Source of the DNA: Nocardioides rotundus
GTDB taxonomy: Bacteria > Actinomycetota > Actinomycetes > Propionibacteriales > Nocardioidaceae
Direction of reading: 5' to 3'
NCBI RefSeq assembly: GCF_019931675.1
Contig: NZ_CP082922.1
Span: forward strand, 3,425,001 to 3,489,000
Length of the DNA stretch: 64,000 nucleotides
Positions 9,258 through 18,386 of the stretch are shown piece after piece; position 1 is the first letter of the stretch, and each line of letters opens with the position of its first letter. The notes under the pieces were generated by a model. That model saw only the letters and a list, made by a program, of their open reading frames with translations. It had not been told where the DNA came from and searched no databases. A program made the position numbers and the translations under genes.

Positions 9258-9719
9258 GTGGAGCTTCGCTCCTACATCGACGAGCACGCGCTCGACGTAC
9301 CCTCCATCGCCGTGGTCGTCGACTTCTTCCTGATCAGCAAGGACGGCGTCGTCACGACCACCATCGACCGCGACGTCGACTTCACCACTCCGCTGGATCC
9401 CGATGCGGCGAAGTGCCCCGTCTCCCGGCTGCTCGAGGGGGACATCTCGGTCCGCACCTTCGCTCGGCACCAGAGCAAGACCAAAGGGATCCTGTACGCC
9501 GGTGAGGACATCACGGTGGTCTGGCGGCCGGCCTTCTGTGAGCACTCCGAGCGGTGCTTCCGCCAGCTGCCCCAGGTCTTCGACCCGCGCGAGCGGACGT
9601 GGATCACGCCGGACGGCACCTCCGCCGAGCGGGTCGCCGCCCAGGTGGCCCGGTGTCCCAGCGGCGCGCTCGATGTGCGCTGGCCGGAAGGCGCCCCGTC
9701 GCCGGGCCCGCGCGACTGA
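9258..9719 (+). CDS. protein with C-terminal divergent 4Fe-4S mono-cluster domain
   Basis: 153 aa. The C-terminal half (about 85-145) has the Fer4_19-like pattern: FCEHSERCFRQLPQVFDP, WITPDG, then ARCPSGAL, giving three closely placed Cys. An additional Cys at KCPVS (about 53) could complete a cluster. The N-terminal 80 residues are unrecognised. The start is a GTG at 9258 after a G-rich stretch. It is the last host gene before the island and follows the tct/usp series. It may be an electron-transfer accessory (inference). Confidence 0.7.
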   Translation: MELRSYIDEHALDVPSIAVVVDFFLISKDGVVTTTIDRDVDFTTPLDPDAAKCPVSRLLEGDISVRTFARHQSKTKGILYAGEDITVVWRPAFCEHSERCFRQLPQVFDPRERTWITPDGTSAERVAAQVARCPSGALDVRWPEGAPSPGPRD

Positions 9720-9760
9720 TGCGCGCGGCGGCGCAGGGGGCGTCTGCCGCTGGTGGTGGG

Positions 9761-9794
9761 TGGAGCCGCCTGTCGGAATCGAACCGACGACCTA
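9761..9794. repeat. attL: displaced 3' end of tRNA-Thr (direct repeat copy 1)
   Basis: TGGAGCCGCCTGTCGGAATC followed by GAACCGACGACCTA. It is identical to 20195-20228, the T-arm and acceptor end with CCA of the tRNA-Thr gene; identity ends abruptly on both sides. It marks the left junction of the island. Confidence 0.88.
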
Positions 9795-9860
9795 ATCGTC
9801 ACGGTTAGATTCAAATCTTCTCGCATGCTGAACACGCCATGTACCGTCTGCCCTGCGCAG

Positions 9861-9935
9861 ACCGTGATGTCGCGTGATCACTCGTGACGTCCCGTGATAC
9901 CGCCAACTGGAGCAACTTCCGGTGCACTGGTGCAC
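9861..9935. repeat. left attP-arm repeats
   Basis: Four consecutive 10-bp units at 9861, 9871, 9881 and 9891 each have CGTGA at the same place, with T or C next, so the core recurs once per helical turn. ACTGGTGCAC follows at 9926-9935, preceded by a partial GGTGCAC at 9921-9927. Both motifs recur near the right island end. They fit integrase or excisionase arm-binding sites. The 196-bp region 9795-9990 holds no gene. Confidence 0.55.
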
Positions 9936-9990
9936 TCATTGGCGCAATCTCCGGCACCCGACGGATCACCACAACCCGGCCGTGTGCGGA

Positions 9991-10878
9991 TCACGTGCGC
10001 ACCGTTGCGCGCGTCTCCCGCTCGTTGCCCGCCGCGTCGGTCCAGGTGACCACGCACTCGACCGCACCCGGTGACCCCATGGCCAGCAGCAGAGGGAATC
10101 TCATCTCCCCATCGGGTGGGATCGTGCCGAGTGGCCCCTCTTCCCGAAGCACCTGGAAGAACGCATCGGCTGGTAGATCCTCGAACGAGAAGTCTACCTC
10201 GGACGCAGGACCGCTGGAGGTGTTGTGCAATATGAGAGACCACTTCCGCTCGGTCTTGATGCGCCCCTTGTTGTCCGTCCGGACGCTCTCTCTGACCTCG
10301 GCGCGCGGCCAGACGCCCTCGGAGGCGTCCGGGGTTGCTTCCGCCTTGGACTCGTGGACAGCACCCTGGAACTGCCCAGTCGCACGGCTCAGGAAGTTGT
10401 TCACGTGAGTGACGAGATCCCCCGCCACGGCGTAGTCGAGGACGAGAGCGCTCTTCCGCAGCTCAGCCAGGTAGGTCGTCAGTCGCTGCCGCTCCTCCAG
10501 CCCCGGTCCGCTGAGTGGCGCCCGCGGCGCGCTGTTCGTCAGGACTGCGACTGGCTTCCCTGCCTCAACCAGAACCTTGACCTCCTCGGCGGTGCCGGAC
10601 TCGGCCTCTCCGGTTGGCGTGCCGAGTCGGTCATAGAACAGGGCGATCGCAAGGTCGGCCTCGTCAACGATCTGATCGTTGAGGATTGCCTGTGGTCGCT
10701 CACCAAACTCCGCCACCGCGTGCTCGGTCCAGGAGACCGGCAGCACGGTCAAACCAACGACACGGCCGAAGTTGAGGTTCCACTGGCTGATCGTCTTGCG
10801 GATGACCTGGAGGTCTTCGGTGGGGACGTCGCCAGGCGCCGAGATCAGAAGGTGGAGTGCGAGCGTGGGGTAGGCCAT
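9991..10878 (-). CDS. TIR/DUF4062-like protein of the RM operon, unknown function
   Basis: 295 aa. The start at 10878 is 5 nt after the stop of the restriction enzyme. Residues about 1-130 look like a TIR- or DUF4062-related Rossmann domain: LHLLISAPGDVPTED, WTEHAVAEFGERPQAILNDQIVDEADLAI, LGTPTGEAESGTAEEV, AGKPVAVL. Residues about 190-295 look like a small beta-sandwich (WSLILHNTSSGPASEVDF, ECVVTWTDAAGNE). No membrane segments are visible. TIR-like proteins in defence islands can be NAD-degrading effectors, but a catalytic Glu cannot be assigned with confidence here. Tight coupling to the RM gene suggests an accessory or back-up defence role (inference). Confidence 0.7.
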   Translation of the reverse strand: MAYPTLALHLLISAPGDVPTEDLQVIRKTISQWNLNFGRVVGLTVLPVSWTEHAVAEFGERPQAILNDQIVDEADLAIALFYDRLGTPTGEAESGTAEEVKVLVEAGKPVAVLTNSAPRAPLSGPGLEERQRLTTYLAELRKSALVLDYAVAGDLVTHVNNFLSRATGQFQGAVHESKAEATPDASEGVWPRAEVRESVRTDNKGRIKTERKWSLILHNTSSGPASEVDFSFEDLPADAFFQVLREEGPLGTIPPDGEMRFPLLLAMGSPGAVECVVTWTDAAGNERETRATVRT

Positions 10879-10883
10879 CTGTC

Positions 10884-13800
10884 TCAGCGACCTTCGCTGC
10901 CGGTGGCGTCGACAAGCTCCAATGGCGGGAGCGCATCGAGGATCTTCATCGTCTCGACGGACACGGAGACGACCCTCGCGAGCAGGTCGAGGATGTGTCG
11001 GGGGTTGCCGACCTCGCGAGACCAGTCGTTGGGGTCGTTGACGATCTGCGACGCCTTGTCGGTCTTGACGTAGTAGCGGTCGATGATCCATTCGATCGCC
11101 GATCGGCTCCCGAGCATGTAGCGGTGGGCAGCCTCCGGGATTCCGGACAGCACGATCCGTTCGTTGAAGTGGAGGGTCGTGCGGTCCTCCTTTATGCCGT
11201 CGGCGCGTTGCTGTGCCGTGGCCTTTCCGAACCGCATCTTCTTGTCGACGGCGTAGTAGGCGAACGGGTCCGAGCCTGTCGGTGGTAAGGCTTCGAAGCC
11301 AGCCATTGGATATGGGTCGGCGGACTCGTAGCCGAGGTGAAGGTCCATCAGTCGGGAGCCCGCACTGGCGAACGCCCGGAAATCTCGGACGAAGGGGATG
11401 CGGGGAAGGGTTCGTTTCAGGTCGGCTGCGTAGGCGCTGCGGTAGTCGGGCGAGTGCATCAGCCCGTAGACGTAGTGGAACACGTCGTCCTTGGTGATCT
11501 GCTCTGCCGGGTATGCCTCGTGGAAGAGCGCGAGAGCCGCGTCGGTGATGTTGTCGATGCGCCTGTAGCCGTCGATCACCTCGTCGTCGGCCGCAGCCAG
11601 CAGGTCCAGCGTCCCCTCCTCAGGCTCCGACGCCTCGTAGGTCCAGCGCGAGAAGCACTGTCCTGTGTCAAGGACGTGGAGATCCGGCAGCGTATCGATT
11701 GCGATGAACGAAAACGGCGCATGAGAGCTGACGCCCGTCAGGACGAAACCCCGGTTCGGCTGTTCCCTCGTCGGGAACATTCGCGGCATTTGTCCTCGGA
11801 TGTGGTTGAGCCCGTGGTCAAAGTAGGCGTGCTGCTTGAAGAAGGGGCGGTAGGTGGCAGTGACCACGTGCTCCCCGTCGTACGTTAACGGCTTCCGGGC
11901 AGCCAAACGGTTCTTCAGGCTGAGGGTCCACGAGATTCGGGTGGCATCGAGGTCGATGAAGTCCTTGACGAGATCCTTGGGCTTCGCGCCGGGGTGCGCC
12001 TTCAGGTGCTCCTCGAAGTCACTGATTTGTGCGTTGTATGCCGCGATGGTCCGCTGGACGTTCTCGCGGAGGCGCGACTCGGATGACTGGTACACCCAGG
12101 CGTCGCGACCAGTTTCCAGGCCGCGGCCGTACACCTCGAAGATCGTCGGACCAGCAAGATCTTCCCCGTGCTTTGCCCCGATCGGGAGGAATGTCTTGAA
12201 GTCGTCGGTGCGTTGGCTGAGCCAATCTCCGGCTGCGTTCGGGGTGATCTCGCGCATGTCGAGATTCGAGAAGCTCTCACCTGCCTGGACAGCACGGATC
12301 TTCTGGCCGGCCGTCAGGTAGTCGTCGACCTGTGTGTAGTGGACCTGCGCCGGGCCGCTCTTCGCCGGGTTCTTGACGAGCATGACGATCGCGATGGTGG
12401 CTCGGGAGCCGCCCTTGGTGCTCTTGATCTCGGTTCCGTCTGGACGCCAGCCGCCGAACTCGAAGACCGGTCTGCCCTCCTTCCGGCCCTCCTCACCCGC
12501 GATGCGCCCGTTGCCGCGGAGGTTGAAGACGTAGATGTCGGAGAACTCGTCTGCGAGGGATTGACGCATCTCTCCGCCGACGTTGGAGTCGAGGAACCCG
12601 CCGTTGGTGACGAACGCGATGACTCCTCGGTCGGCGATCCGAAGGGTGGCCCACTTGATGGCTCGGATGTACGAGTCGTAAAGCGAGCTATTACCACCAC
12701 GGCCGCGGTCGGCTGAGTAGTCGCGCCGAATCGCGGCGTCGATCATGGGGTAGGACGTGTTCTGGTTGTCGTCGTTGGCGGAGTCCTGTCCGACGGAGTA
12801 GGGCGGGTTGCCGAGCACCACGGTGATGGGCAGTTCCCGCTGCCGGACGATGCGCGAGTTGTTCTCCGGGAAGATCGCGAGGTCTTGTCGGTCGCCATCT
12901 TCGTAGGACTGGAAGGTATCGGTCAGGACCAGCCCGGGGAACGGCGCCGTGGTGCCCCCGGTCTGCGCGATCTGCTCGGCGTAGGTGGTCTCGATGTTGA
13001 CCGCGGCGATGTAGTACGCCAAGAGCAGGATCTCGTTCGCGTGTAGCTCGTTCGCATACTTCCGGGCCAGGTCATGAGGCTCGATCAGCCCGGACTGGAG
13101 GAGGCGGACGACGAAGGTGCCGGTGCCTGTGAACCCGTCGAGGACATGGACGCCTTCATCAGTCAGCCCCTGGTCGAATTCGCTCCTCAATACCTCGTCA
13201 GCCGAGCGGAGAATGAAGTCGACGATCTCGACGGGGGTGTAGACGATGCCGAGTTTGTCAACGGTCTTGGTGAAGGCTGTGGCGAAGAACTTGTCGTACA
13301 ACTCGACGACTACCCGCTGCTTGCCGCCAGCGTCAGTGACACCTTCGACCCTCCGACGCACGGACGCATAGAAGCGGTCCAGGTGGGCCTGTTCGGATTC
13401 GAGGTTGTGCTCGTCGAGGCTTGCAAGCATCAACTCCATCGTCTGGGCGACTGGGTTGTTCGCGGCGAAGTCGTACCCGGCGAACAGCGCCTCGAAGATG
13501 GGACGGGTGATGATGTGCTGGGCAAGCATCTCGATCGCCTCGTCTTGGGTGATCGACTCGTTGAGGTTGCCACGAAGTCCATCGAGGAAGACCTCAAACT
13601 CCTTTGCGGCGTTCGATGATGGGTCGGCGAGAAGACCGTTGATTCGAGTGATGTGCGCGCGGGCGATGTCGGCAACGTCGCTCGCCCATGATTCCCAGTA
13701 GCGGCGCTCGCCGACCTTCTTGACGATCCGCGCGTACATAGCGTCCCGGAAGCCCTCGAACCCGTAGTCGAGCGTCAACTGCTGAGTCTCGGTCTCGTCG

Positions 13801-15785
13801 TTACCCTCGCGCTCCTTGCGCGGGGTCACGTCGTCGATGATGAGCCGGTTCGTCTTGCGCTTGTTCAACTCGATCGAGTTGACCAGCGCGTGGAAGCGGT
13901 CGTCGTGGGAACGCAGTGCCTGGAGGACCTGCCAGACGACCTGGTACTTCTTGTTGTCGTTGAGTGCATCTGACGGTCGGACCCCGGACGGCACCACGAC
14001 CGGGAGGACGATGTAGCCGAGTTCCTTGCCAGGCGCCTTTCGCATCACGCGTCCGACCGACTGCACGACGTCTACCTGTGACCCGCGGGGTGTCAGGAAC
14101 AGCACGGCATCAAGGGCGGGCACGTCGACGCCTTCGGACAGGCAGCGAGCGTTGGTGAGGACGCGGCACACGTTGTCGCCCGTGTCAGCCTTCAGCCAGT
14201 CGAGGCGGCGGTTGCGTTCGTGGATGCCCATCGTGCCGTCGACATGGGCCGCCTCGACGCGCAAGTGGTTGCGGCCGGGGTCGCCGTTCTCGTCCTGCAA
14301 CGCCCGCTCGACGAGAACCGGGAAGGACTCGGCGGCCTGCTTCGATGCTCGGATGTCCTTGGCGAAAGCAACGGCCGTCTTCATCGGCGAGCGGTCGGTG
14401 ACCTGCTCGTCGGACCCGAAATGCTTGGCAAGGCCGTTCCAGCAGCCGATCAAGCGGGCTGCGTCGTCGAGATTGATCTCTCCGGACTGCGCCATGGCGT
14501 GCTGGAAGTTCTCGGACACGTAATTCTCGTCCACGGCGAGGACGAGGACCTTGTAGTCGGTCAGCAAGCCTGCCTCCACGGCGTCGCCGAAGCCGAGCCG
14601 GTGCAGCTCTGGGCCGTAGGTCTCTTCGTCGCCCATGTCGGCGAGGATCGCTTCGGCGTCAGTGGCCCTCTTGCGAACCTCTTCGCCGAAGACTCGTGGG
14701 GTGGCGGTCATGTAAAGGCGTCGCGCGGCTTTCAGGAAGTCGCCGTCGTGGACCTTGACGAAGTGTGACTCGTCCTTCCCGGCCAGGGTGACGCCGGTGG
14801 TGCGGTGGGCTTCGTCGCAGATGATCAGGTCGAATGCACCGAGACCCTGCTTCTGGGCATCGGCGATCACGTCGATGGACTGGTAGGTCGCGAACACGAC
14901 GGTCATCCGGTCGGTTGCGTGCTTGCCGACTTGGCTGCGGGCCACGAGGGTTGCGGCGTTCGTGGTGGCGGGTTCGGTGAGGTCGATGGTGGACATGTCG
15001 GCGTCGTCAGTGCTGGTTTTGCGGCCGACTCGGACGTCGGAGCAGACCGCGAACGGCCGGATGTCGACCTCCGCGTTGGCCATCCACTCACGCAGGCTTT
15101 GGGAGAGCAACTGGATCGAGGGAACGAGGAACAGCACCGATCCGCCCGTACCCACGAGGTCCTCGGCGATCCTCAGGGATGTGAAGGTCTTGCCGGTGCC
15201 GCAGGCCATGATCAACTTGCCGCGATCATGCTCGGCGAGGCCGTCGCGGACCTTCGTGAGGGCGGTCTGCTGGTGAGTAAGCAGCGCCTTCTTGCCGGTT
15301 GGGACGACGACTTCAGGGGTGGACCAGGAGTAGGCGGACCAGTCGATGTTGGCGTCGTTGAGGTAGCCGACGTCGATCCGCTGGACAGGGACGCTCAACC
15401 CGTGGAGTGTGTCCTCGGCGTTCTTGGACCACTCCTTGGCGGTGTCGAAGATGTACCGCTCGGAGAAATCGGCCTTGCCGCTGGTCGCGACGAACGAGTC
15501 GATGTCGCCCTTGGAGACCGACCGCTTCTCGTCGTAGAACTTGCACTGGATCGCCGCGAAGTCGCCGGTCTCACGACGTTGGGCCACCAAGTCGATCCCG
15601 GTGTCGGGTCGACCCTGACGACCTGGCCAGTCAGACCACAGCCAGACGTCCGAGAACTTCGCCGTCCACTCCGGGTCAGTGCTCAGGTAGGAGGCGATCA
15701 GCCGCTCGAACCTGTCACCCTTGTCCCGCTCGTCCAGCGCCGTCGCGCGGAGGTCATCGAGAAGATCCTGAATGGTGGCTGGCAT
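10884..15785 (-). CDS. Type ISP-like single-polypeptide restriction-modification enzyme
   Basis: 1633 aa, close to the length of LlaGI/LlaBIII enzymes. The domain order is an Mrr-like nuclease (D65, Q80-x-K82), then an SF2 helicase (Walker A ACGTGKT 194-200, DEAH 325-328, QSVGRVMRK 576-584) and a helical coupler. An N6-adenine methyltransferase (FTGTG 886-890, NPPY 994-997) and a target-recognition C-terminus follow. It methylates and cleaves DNA in one chain, translocating between sites. The ATG at 15785 has GGGAGA 9-10 nt upstream, and the frame open further upstream lacks a site. It lies between two uncharacterised genes on the same strand. The target sequence cannot be read from the protein. 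Confidence 0.92.
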   Translation of the reverse strand: MPATIQDLLDDLRATALDERDKGDRFERLIASYLSTDPEWTAKFSDVWLWSDWPGRQGRPDTGIDLVAQRRETGDFAAIQCKFYDEKRSVSKGDIDSFVATSGKADFSERYIFDTAKEWSKNAEDTLHGLSVPVQRIDVGYLNDANIDWSAYSWSTPEVVVPTGKKALLTHQQTALTKVRDGLAEHDRGKLIMACGTGKTFTSLRIAEDLVGTGGSVLFLVPSIQLLSQSLREWMANAEVDIRPFAVCSDVRVGRKTSTDDADMSTIDLTEPATTNAATLVARSQVGKHATDRMTVVFATYQSIDVIADAQKQGLGAFDLIICDEAHRTTGVTLAGKDESHFVKVHDGDFLKAARRLYMTATPRVFGEEVRKRATDAEAILADMGDEETYGPELHRLGFGDAVEAGLLTDYKVLVLAVDENYVSENFQHAMAQSGEINLDDAARLIGCWNGLAKHFGSDEQVTDRSPMKTAVAFAKDIRASKQAAESFPVLVERALQDENGDPGRNHLRVEAAHVDGTMGIHERNRRLDWLKADTGDNVCRVLTNARCLSEGVDVPALDAVLFLTPRGSQVDVVQSVGRVMRKAPGKELGYIVLPVVVPSGVRPSDALNDNKKYQVVWQVLQALRSHDDRFHALVNSIELNKRKTNRLIIDDVTPRKEREGNDETETQQLTLDYGFEGFRDAMYARIVKKVGERRYWESWASDVADIARAHITRINGLLADPSSNAAKEFEVFLDGLRGNLNESITQDEAIEMLAQHIITRPIFEALFAGYDFAANNPVAQTMELMLASLDEHNLESEQAHLDRFYASVRRRVEGVTDAGGKQRVVVELYDKFFATAFTKTVDKLGIVYTPVEIVDFILRSADEVLRSEFDQGLTDEGVHVLDGFTGTGTFVVRLLQSGLIEPHDLARKYANELHANEILLLAYYIAAVNIETTYAEQIAQTGGTTAPFPGLVLTDTFQSYEDGDRQDLAIFPENNSRIVRQRELPITVVLGNPPYSVGQDSANDDNQNTSYPMIDAAIRRDYSADRGRGGNSSLYDSYIRAIKWATLRIADRGVIAFVTNGGFLDSNVGGEMRQSLADEFSDIYVFNLRGNGRIAGEEGRKEGRPVFEFGGWRPDGTEIKSTKGGSRATIAIVMLVKNPAKSGPAQVHYTQVDDYLTAGQKIRAVQAGESFSNLDMREITPNAAGDWLSQRTDDFKTFLPIGAKHGEDLAGPTIFEVYGRGLETGRDAWVYQSSESRLRENVQRTIAAYNAQISDFEEHLKAHPGAKPKDLVKDFIDLDATRISWTLSLKNRLAARKPLTYDGEHVVTATYRPFFKQHAYFDHGLNHIRGQMPRMFPTREQPNRGFVLTGVSSHAPFSFIAIDTLPDLHVLDTGQCFSRWTYEASEPEEGTLDLLAAADDEVIDGYRRIDNITDAALALFHEAYPAEQITKDDVFHYVYGLMHSPDYRSAYAADLKRTLPRIPFVRDFRAFASAGSRLMDLHLGYESADPYPMAGFEALPPTGSDPFAYYAVDKKMRFGKATAQQRADGIKEDRTTLHFNERIVLSGIPEAAHRYMLGSRSAIEWIIDRYYVKTDKASQIVNDPNDWSREVGNPRHILDLLARVVSVSVETMKILDALPPLELVDATGSEGR

Positions 15786-15846
15786 GTGCGCAGTCTCCCA
15801 GTTTCGTGCGGGGTGTCGCAGCAAGACGTGCGATCTGCGCGCGCTG

Positions 15847-16473
15847 TCAGCCCCTCAGATATTCCAAGAGCGAGCGGTTGGGCTGCAGTGTCCCGCGCCA
15901 CGGATAATGCCGCGGCGGGTAGGTGTCTTCGTCCTTGACGACGCGCGCGTACCGGGCCCGTAGTGCAGAGAGCAGTTGTGGACGGAGGACCCCGTCGTCG
16001 GGTGCGACGTTGAGCGCGCAGAGGAGGACCTCAACGGAGGTCTCAGGATCGCTCCAGCCCTGGACCGGCGAGAAGAGCGGGTCGCAATTCCAAACGAGCG
16101 GGTGAAAGCCGTCGGCGGTCACCAGCACCCCCTTGCTGCCTTCAGGCGCCTTCATCGGCTTGAGGCCACGGAGTAGGTCGTCGGGCTGGCCCGCGAACCT
16201 CGGGAGTTCCACGATCTCGACCTTGGCGTCTTCGGGCAGCCACTGGAGTTCGGGTGTTGCGCCGAGTACGCCACGCAGTTCCACGGCGGCGAACGTGTTG
16301 TCTGGCTCGACGCAGTTGGTCCATAGCGTCACCACGTCGTCGACATTGAACGACACCTCATCGTCGACCTCTTCGATGCTGCCCCAGTCCCGGACTCGCA
16401 CCCGTGAGTAGGTCGGCACCTTCTGTAGCTTCATCACCCGGCCGACGGCTGGGGCCTTTTTCTCCTCAGACAC
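15847..16473 (-). CDS. uncharacterised protein upstream of the RM enzyme
   Basis: 208 aa from a GTG at 16473; an ATG at 16434 is an alternative, and neither has a strong ribosome site. I recognise no domain. Visible traits are an acidic, Trp-containing soluble sequence (VEPDNTFAAVELRGVLGATPELQWLPED), no signal peptide and no membrane segment. It is 61 nt upstream of the RM gene on the same strand and so probably co-transcribed. It could be a regulator, modulator or separate cargo gene. It is divergent from the XRE/ImmA gene. Confidence 0.6.
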   Translation of the reverse strand: MSEEKKAPAVGRVMKLQKVPTYSRVRVRDWGSIEEVDDEVSFNVDDVVTLWTNCVEPDNTFAAVELRGVLGATPELQWLPEDAKVEIVELPRFAGQPDDLLRGLKPMKAPEGSKGVLVTADGFHPLVWNCDPLFSPVQGWSDPETSVEVLLCALNVAPDDGVLRPQLLSALRARYARVVKDEDTYPPRHYPWRGTLQPNRSLLEYLRG

Positions 16474-16733
16474 GGTGCGGAGACTAGGCGCACAGGCCGA
16501 CGGAATCTTGCGAACGCGGAATCTCCTCCAGCGTGATCGCGTCGACTTCAACGTTCGCTGGAATCGGGAACGTCGCCGTCCACGAGGACATCGACTGGAC
16601 CCAGCACGAGGCCCTGGAGCACCTGGCGGTCCTGTCGGTGGCCGCCCGATGGGCCGATGGGCCGCAATCGTCCGGCCTGACTAGGCCACAGAACGGCGCC
16701 GCCTACTTGGGATTTTCCCAACCGAGCCGTACC

Positions 16734-16747
16734 GTGCATGCATGCAC
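16734..16747. promoter_or_regulatory. perfect 14-bp palindrome over the XRE-gene start
   Basis: GTGCATGCATGCAC is its own reverse complement and covers the start codon of the XRE/ImmA gene (ATG at 16742). There is no ribosome site in front, so the message may be leaderless. The location suits autorepression by the HTH domain encoded just downstream. Confidence 0.5.
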
Positions 16748-17833
16748 AGCATCGGTTCCCGCGTGCTGGAGCGGATCGAGCAGGTGTGCCCGGACGACCT
16801 GCACAGGGACATCGCACAGGACATCGGGATGACCCCCGATGCGTTTTCGCGCGCCCTCAGGGACAAGCGCCAGTTCTCATCGCTGGAACTTGCTCGGCTT
16901 GCTGAGCGGCTCAATGCGGACCTGCACTGGATAATCACCGGCGCCCCGGACCCGAACCGTCTAACCGTCGCAGCCCGGCACAACTTCGACCACGAGACCG
17001 GCGAGCGGGACATCCCCGGCCGCGAGGGCGACGAAGCGACTATCCAGAACATCGCCCTGGCCTACCGGCAGGCGTACCGGGAGCCGGAAATTGCTAACCC
17101 GCTTCCCGACCACCCGGACAAGGCGCGTGATCTCCTTGGAGACGCCTTCGTGCGCCCGTTTGCAGAACGCCTGGAGCAGCGCCTCGGCGTTGACGTAGTG
17201 CGTGTTCCCGACCTCTCAACTGCCTACTCGTTCACGGTCGGCGGGAGGCGCGTGATCGCGATCCCAGCGACCGGCAACTGGTTCAGGGAGAACTGGTCGA
17301 TGGCGCACGAACTGGGCCACCTCGCGATGGGACACCACGACGAGGGCCTCGCCGCTGACGTCTCTGAGAAGCACGAGGTGTCCGCCAACTCGTTCGCGGC
17401 CGACCTCCTGCTGCCAGAAGACGTCCTCGGCAAGTTCGACTGGGACCATACCGGCGACCCCGAGTTGGCCGATGCGGTTTGGTGGCTGGGCGTGTCGACC
17501 GATGCGCTCGCTCGGCGGCTCAACAGCCTCAATGGGTACGTTCCGCAGCGGGTCAGCTTCTGGGCTGGGCACCCCACCCAGCGGCTCCTGCGGCGCTGCC
17601 TGATGCTCGATTCCGCGGGCGATGACGTGATCACCCAGCGGATGGACGAGGCTGCCCAGCGGCGGTTCCCCTTGGCGCTCCAAGAGGCGCACGTCGCGGG
17701 CATCGCCAGCGGTTCTCTCGGGAAGGGCACTCTGGCTTGGATGCTCGGCATCGACGCTGACGCCTTGGAGGTTGATGCCCCGGAGGTCCCAGAAGTCAAG
17801 GCCGACGCCCTCGCCGACGCGCTGGGGCTCTGA
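16742..17833 (+). CDS. XRE-HTH / ImmA-IrrE zinc metallopeptidase
   Basis: 363 aa. The N-terminal helix-turn-helix (about 18-62, IAQDIGMTPDAFSRALRDKRQFSSLELARLAERL) is fused to an ImmA/IrrE peptidase (about 140-240) with HELGH at 189-193 and a distal Glu in HEVSANSFAADLLLP. The C-terminus is acidic. Family members act as regulators that also cleave a partner repressor or antitoxin. It is 4 nt from the following PIN gene, so the two probably form a toxin-antitoxin-like or stress-response unit (inference). It is divergent from the RM operon and could help regulate it. Confidence 0.85.
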   Translation: MHSIGSRVLERIEQVCPDDLHRDIAQDIGMTPDAFSRALRDKRQFSSLELARLAERLNADLHWIITGAPDPNRLTVAARHNFDHETGERDIPGREGDEATIQNIALAYRQAYREPEIANPLPDHPDKARDLLGDAFVRPFAERLEQRLGVDVVRVPDLSTAYSFTVGGRRVIAIPATGNWFRENWSMAHELGHLAMGHHDEGLAADVSEKHEVSANSFAADLLLPEDVLGKFDWDHTGDPELADAVWWLGVSTDALARRLNSLNGYVPQRVSFWAGHPTQRLLRRCLMLDSAGDDVITQRMDEAAQRRFPLALQEAHVAGIASGSLGKGTLAWMLGIDADALEVDAPEVPEVKADALADALGL

Positions 17834-17837
17834 GGCG

Positions 17838-18380
17838 ATGGCCGTCCTGCTGTTCCCGGACAACACGGTCCTGATCAACTTCGCGGTCATCAACAGGATG
17901 GATCTGCTGGAACGCCTCGCAAACGGCAACGGCGCGTGGTGTGCGACTGTCTCGCAGGAGTGCGGTGCATCGGCGACCCAGCCCGGGCTCGGCGCCCTCG
18001 CCCATGCAGACGCCATCTTCGGGGACCCGTGGTTTCCCGAAGGGGCCGAGCACCTCGACATCAGGATGCTCCGACAGGAGCTAGCCAGTCCCGGTGATGG
18101 TCCGAGGAAACACCTCGGCGAAGCTGAGACGCTCGCGATCATGATGCGCCGTCAGGCGAACGGCTTCTTCGTCACTGATGACGGCGAGGCACGGCGGCTG
18201 GCGACAAAGCACGGCGTGAAGGTTGCGTCGACGTGGCTGCTGCTCCGCACCGCTCACAAGCAGGGTTGGGTCGACGACGACACACTCTGGGGCTACGTAC
18301 AGACGCTGCGGACCAACAAACGTGGCACCCCGCCCGGTGTGTACGACCGCGAGTCCTTCAACAAGTGGCTGGAGCCGTAG
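17838..18380 (+). CDS. PIN-domain-like protein paired with XRE/ImmA gene
   Basis: 180 aa from ATG 17838, four bases after the previous stop. It has the spaced acidic residues expected of a PIN nuclease: D8 in FPDNTVL, E41 in SQEC, E95/E97 in HLGEAETLAI, and D114-D115 in FVTDDGEARRLA. The A-T-W-L-L helix after it is as in other PIN proteins. Predicted action is metal-dependent RNA cleavage in the cytoplasm. Coupling to an XRE-peptidase suggests it is a toxin held in check by that protein. It ends 6 bp from the integrase stop (convergent). Confidence 0.75.
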   Translation: MAVLLFPDNTVLINFAVINRMDLLERLANGNGAWCATVSQECGASATQPGLGALAHADAIFGDPWFPEGAEHLDIRMLRQELASPGDGPRKHLGEAETLAIMMRRQANGFFVTDDGEARRLATKHGVKVASTWLLLRTAHKQGWVDDDTLWGYVQTLRTNKRGTPPGVYDRESFNKWLEP

Positions 18381-18386
18381 ACCGGC

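Noticed and set aside
9798..9840. Second partial tRNA gene after the left att repeat
   Set aside because: After 9794 the sequence no longer matches tRNA-Thr, and no anticodon or D-arm can be folded. It is only the displaced 3' end.
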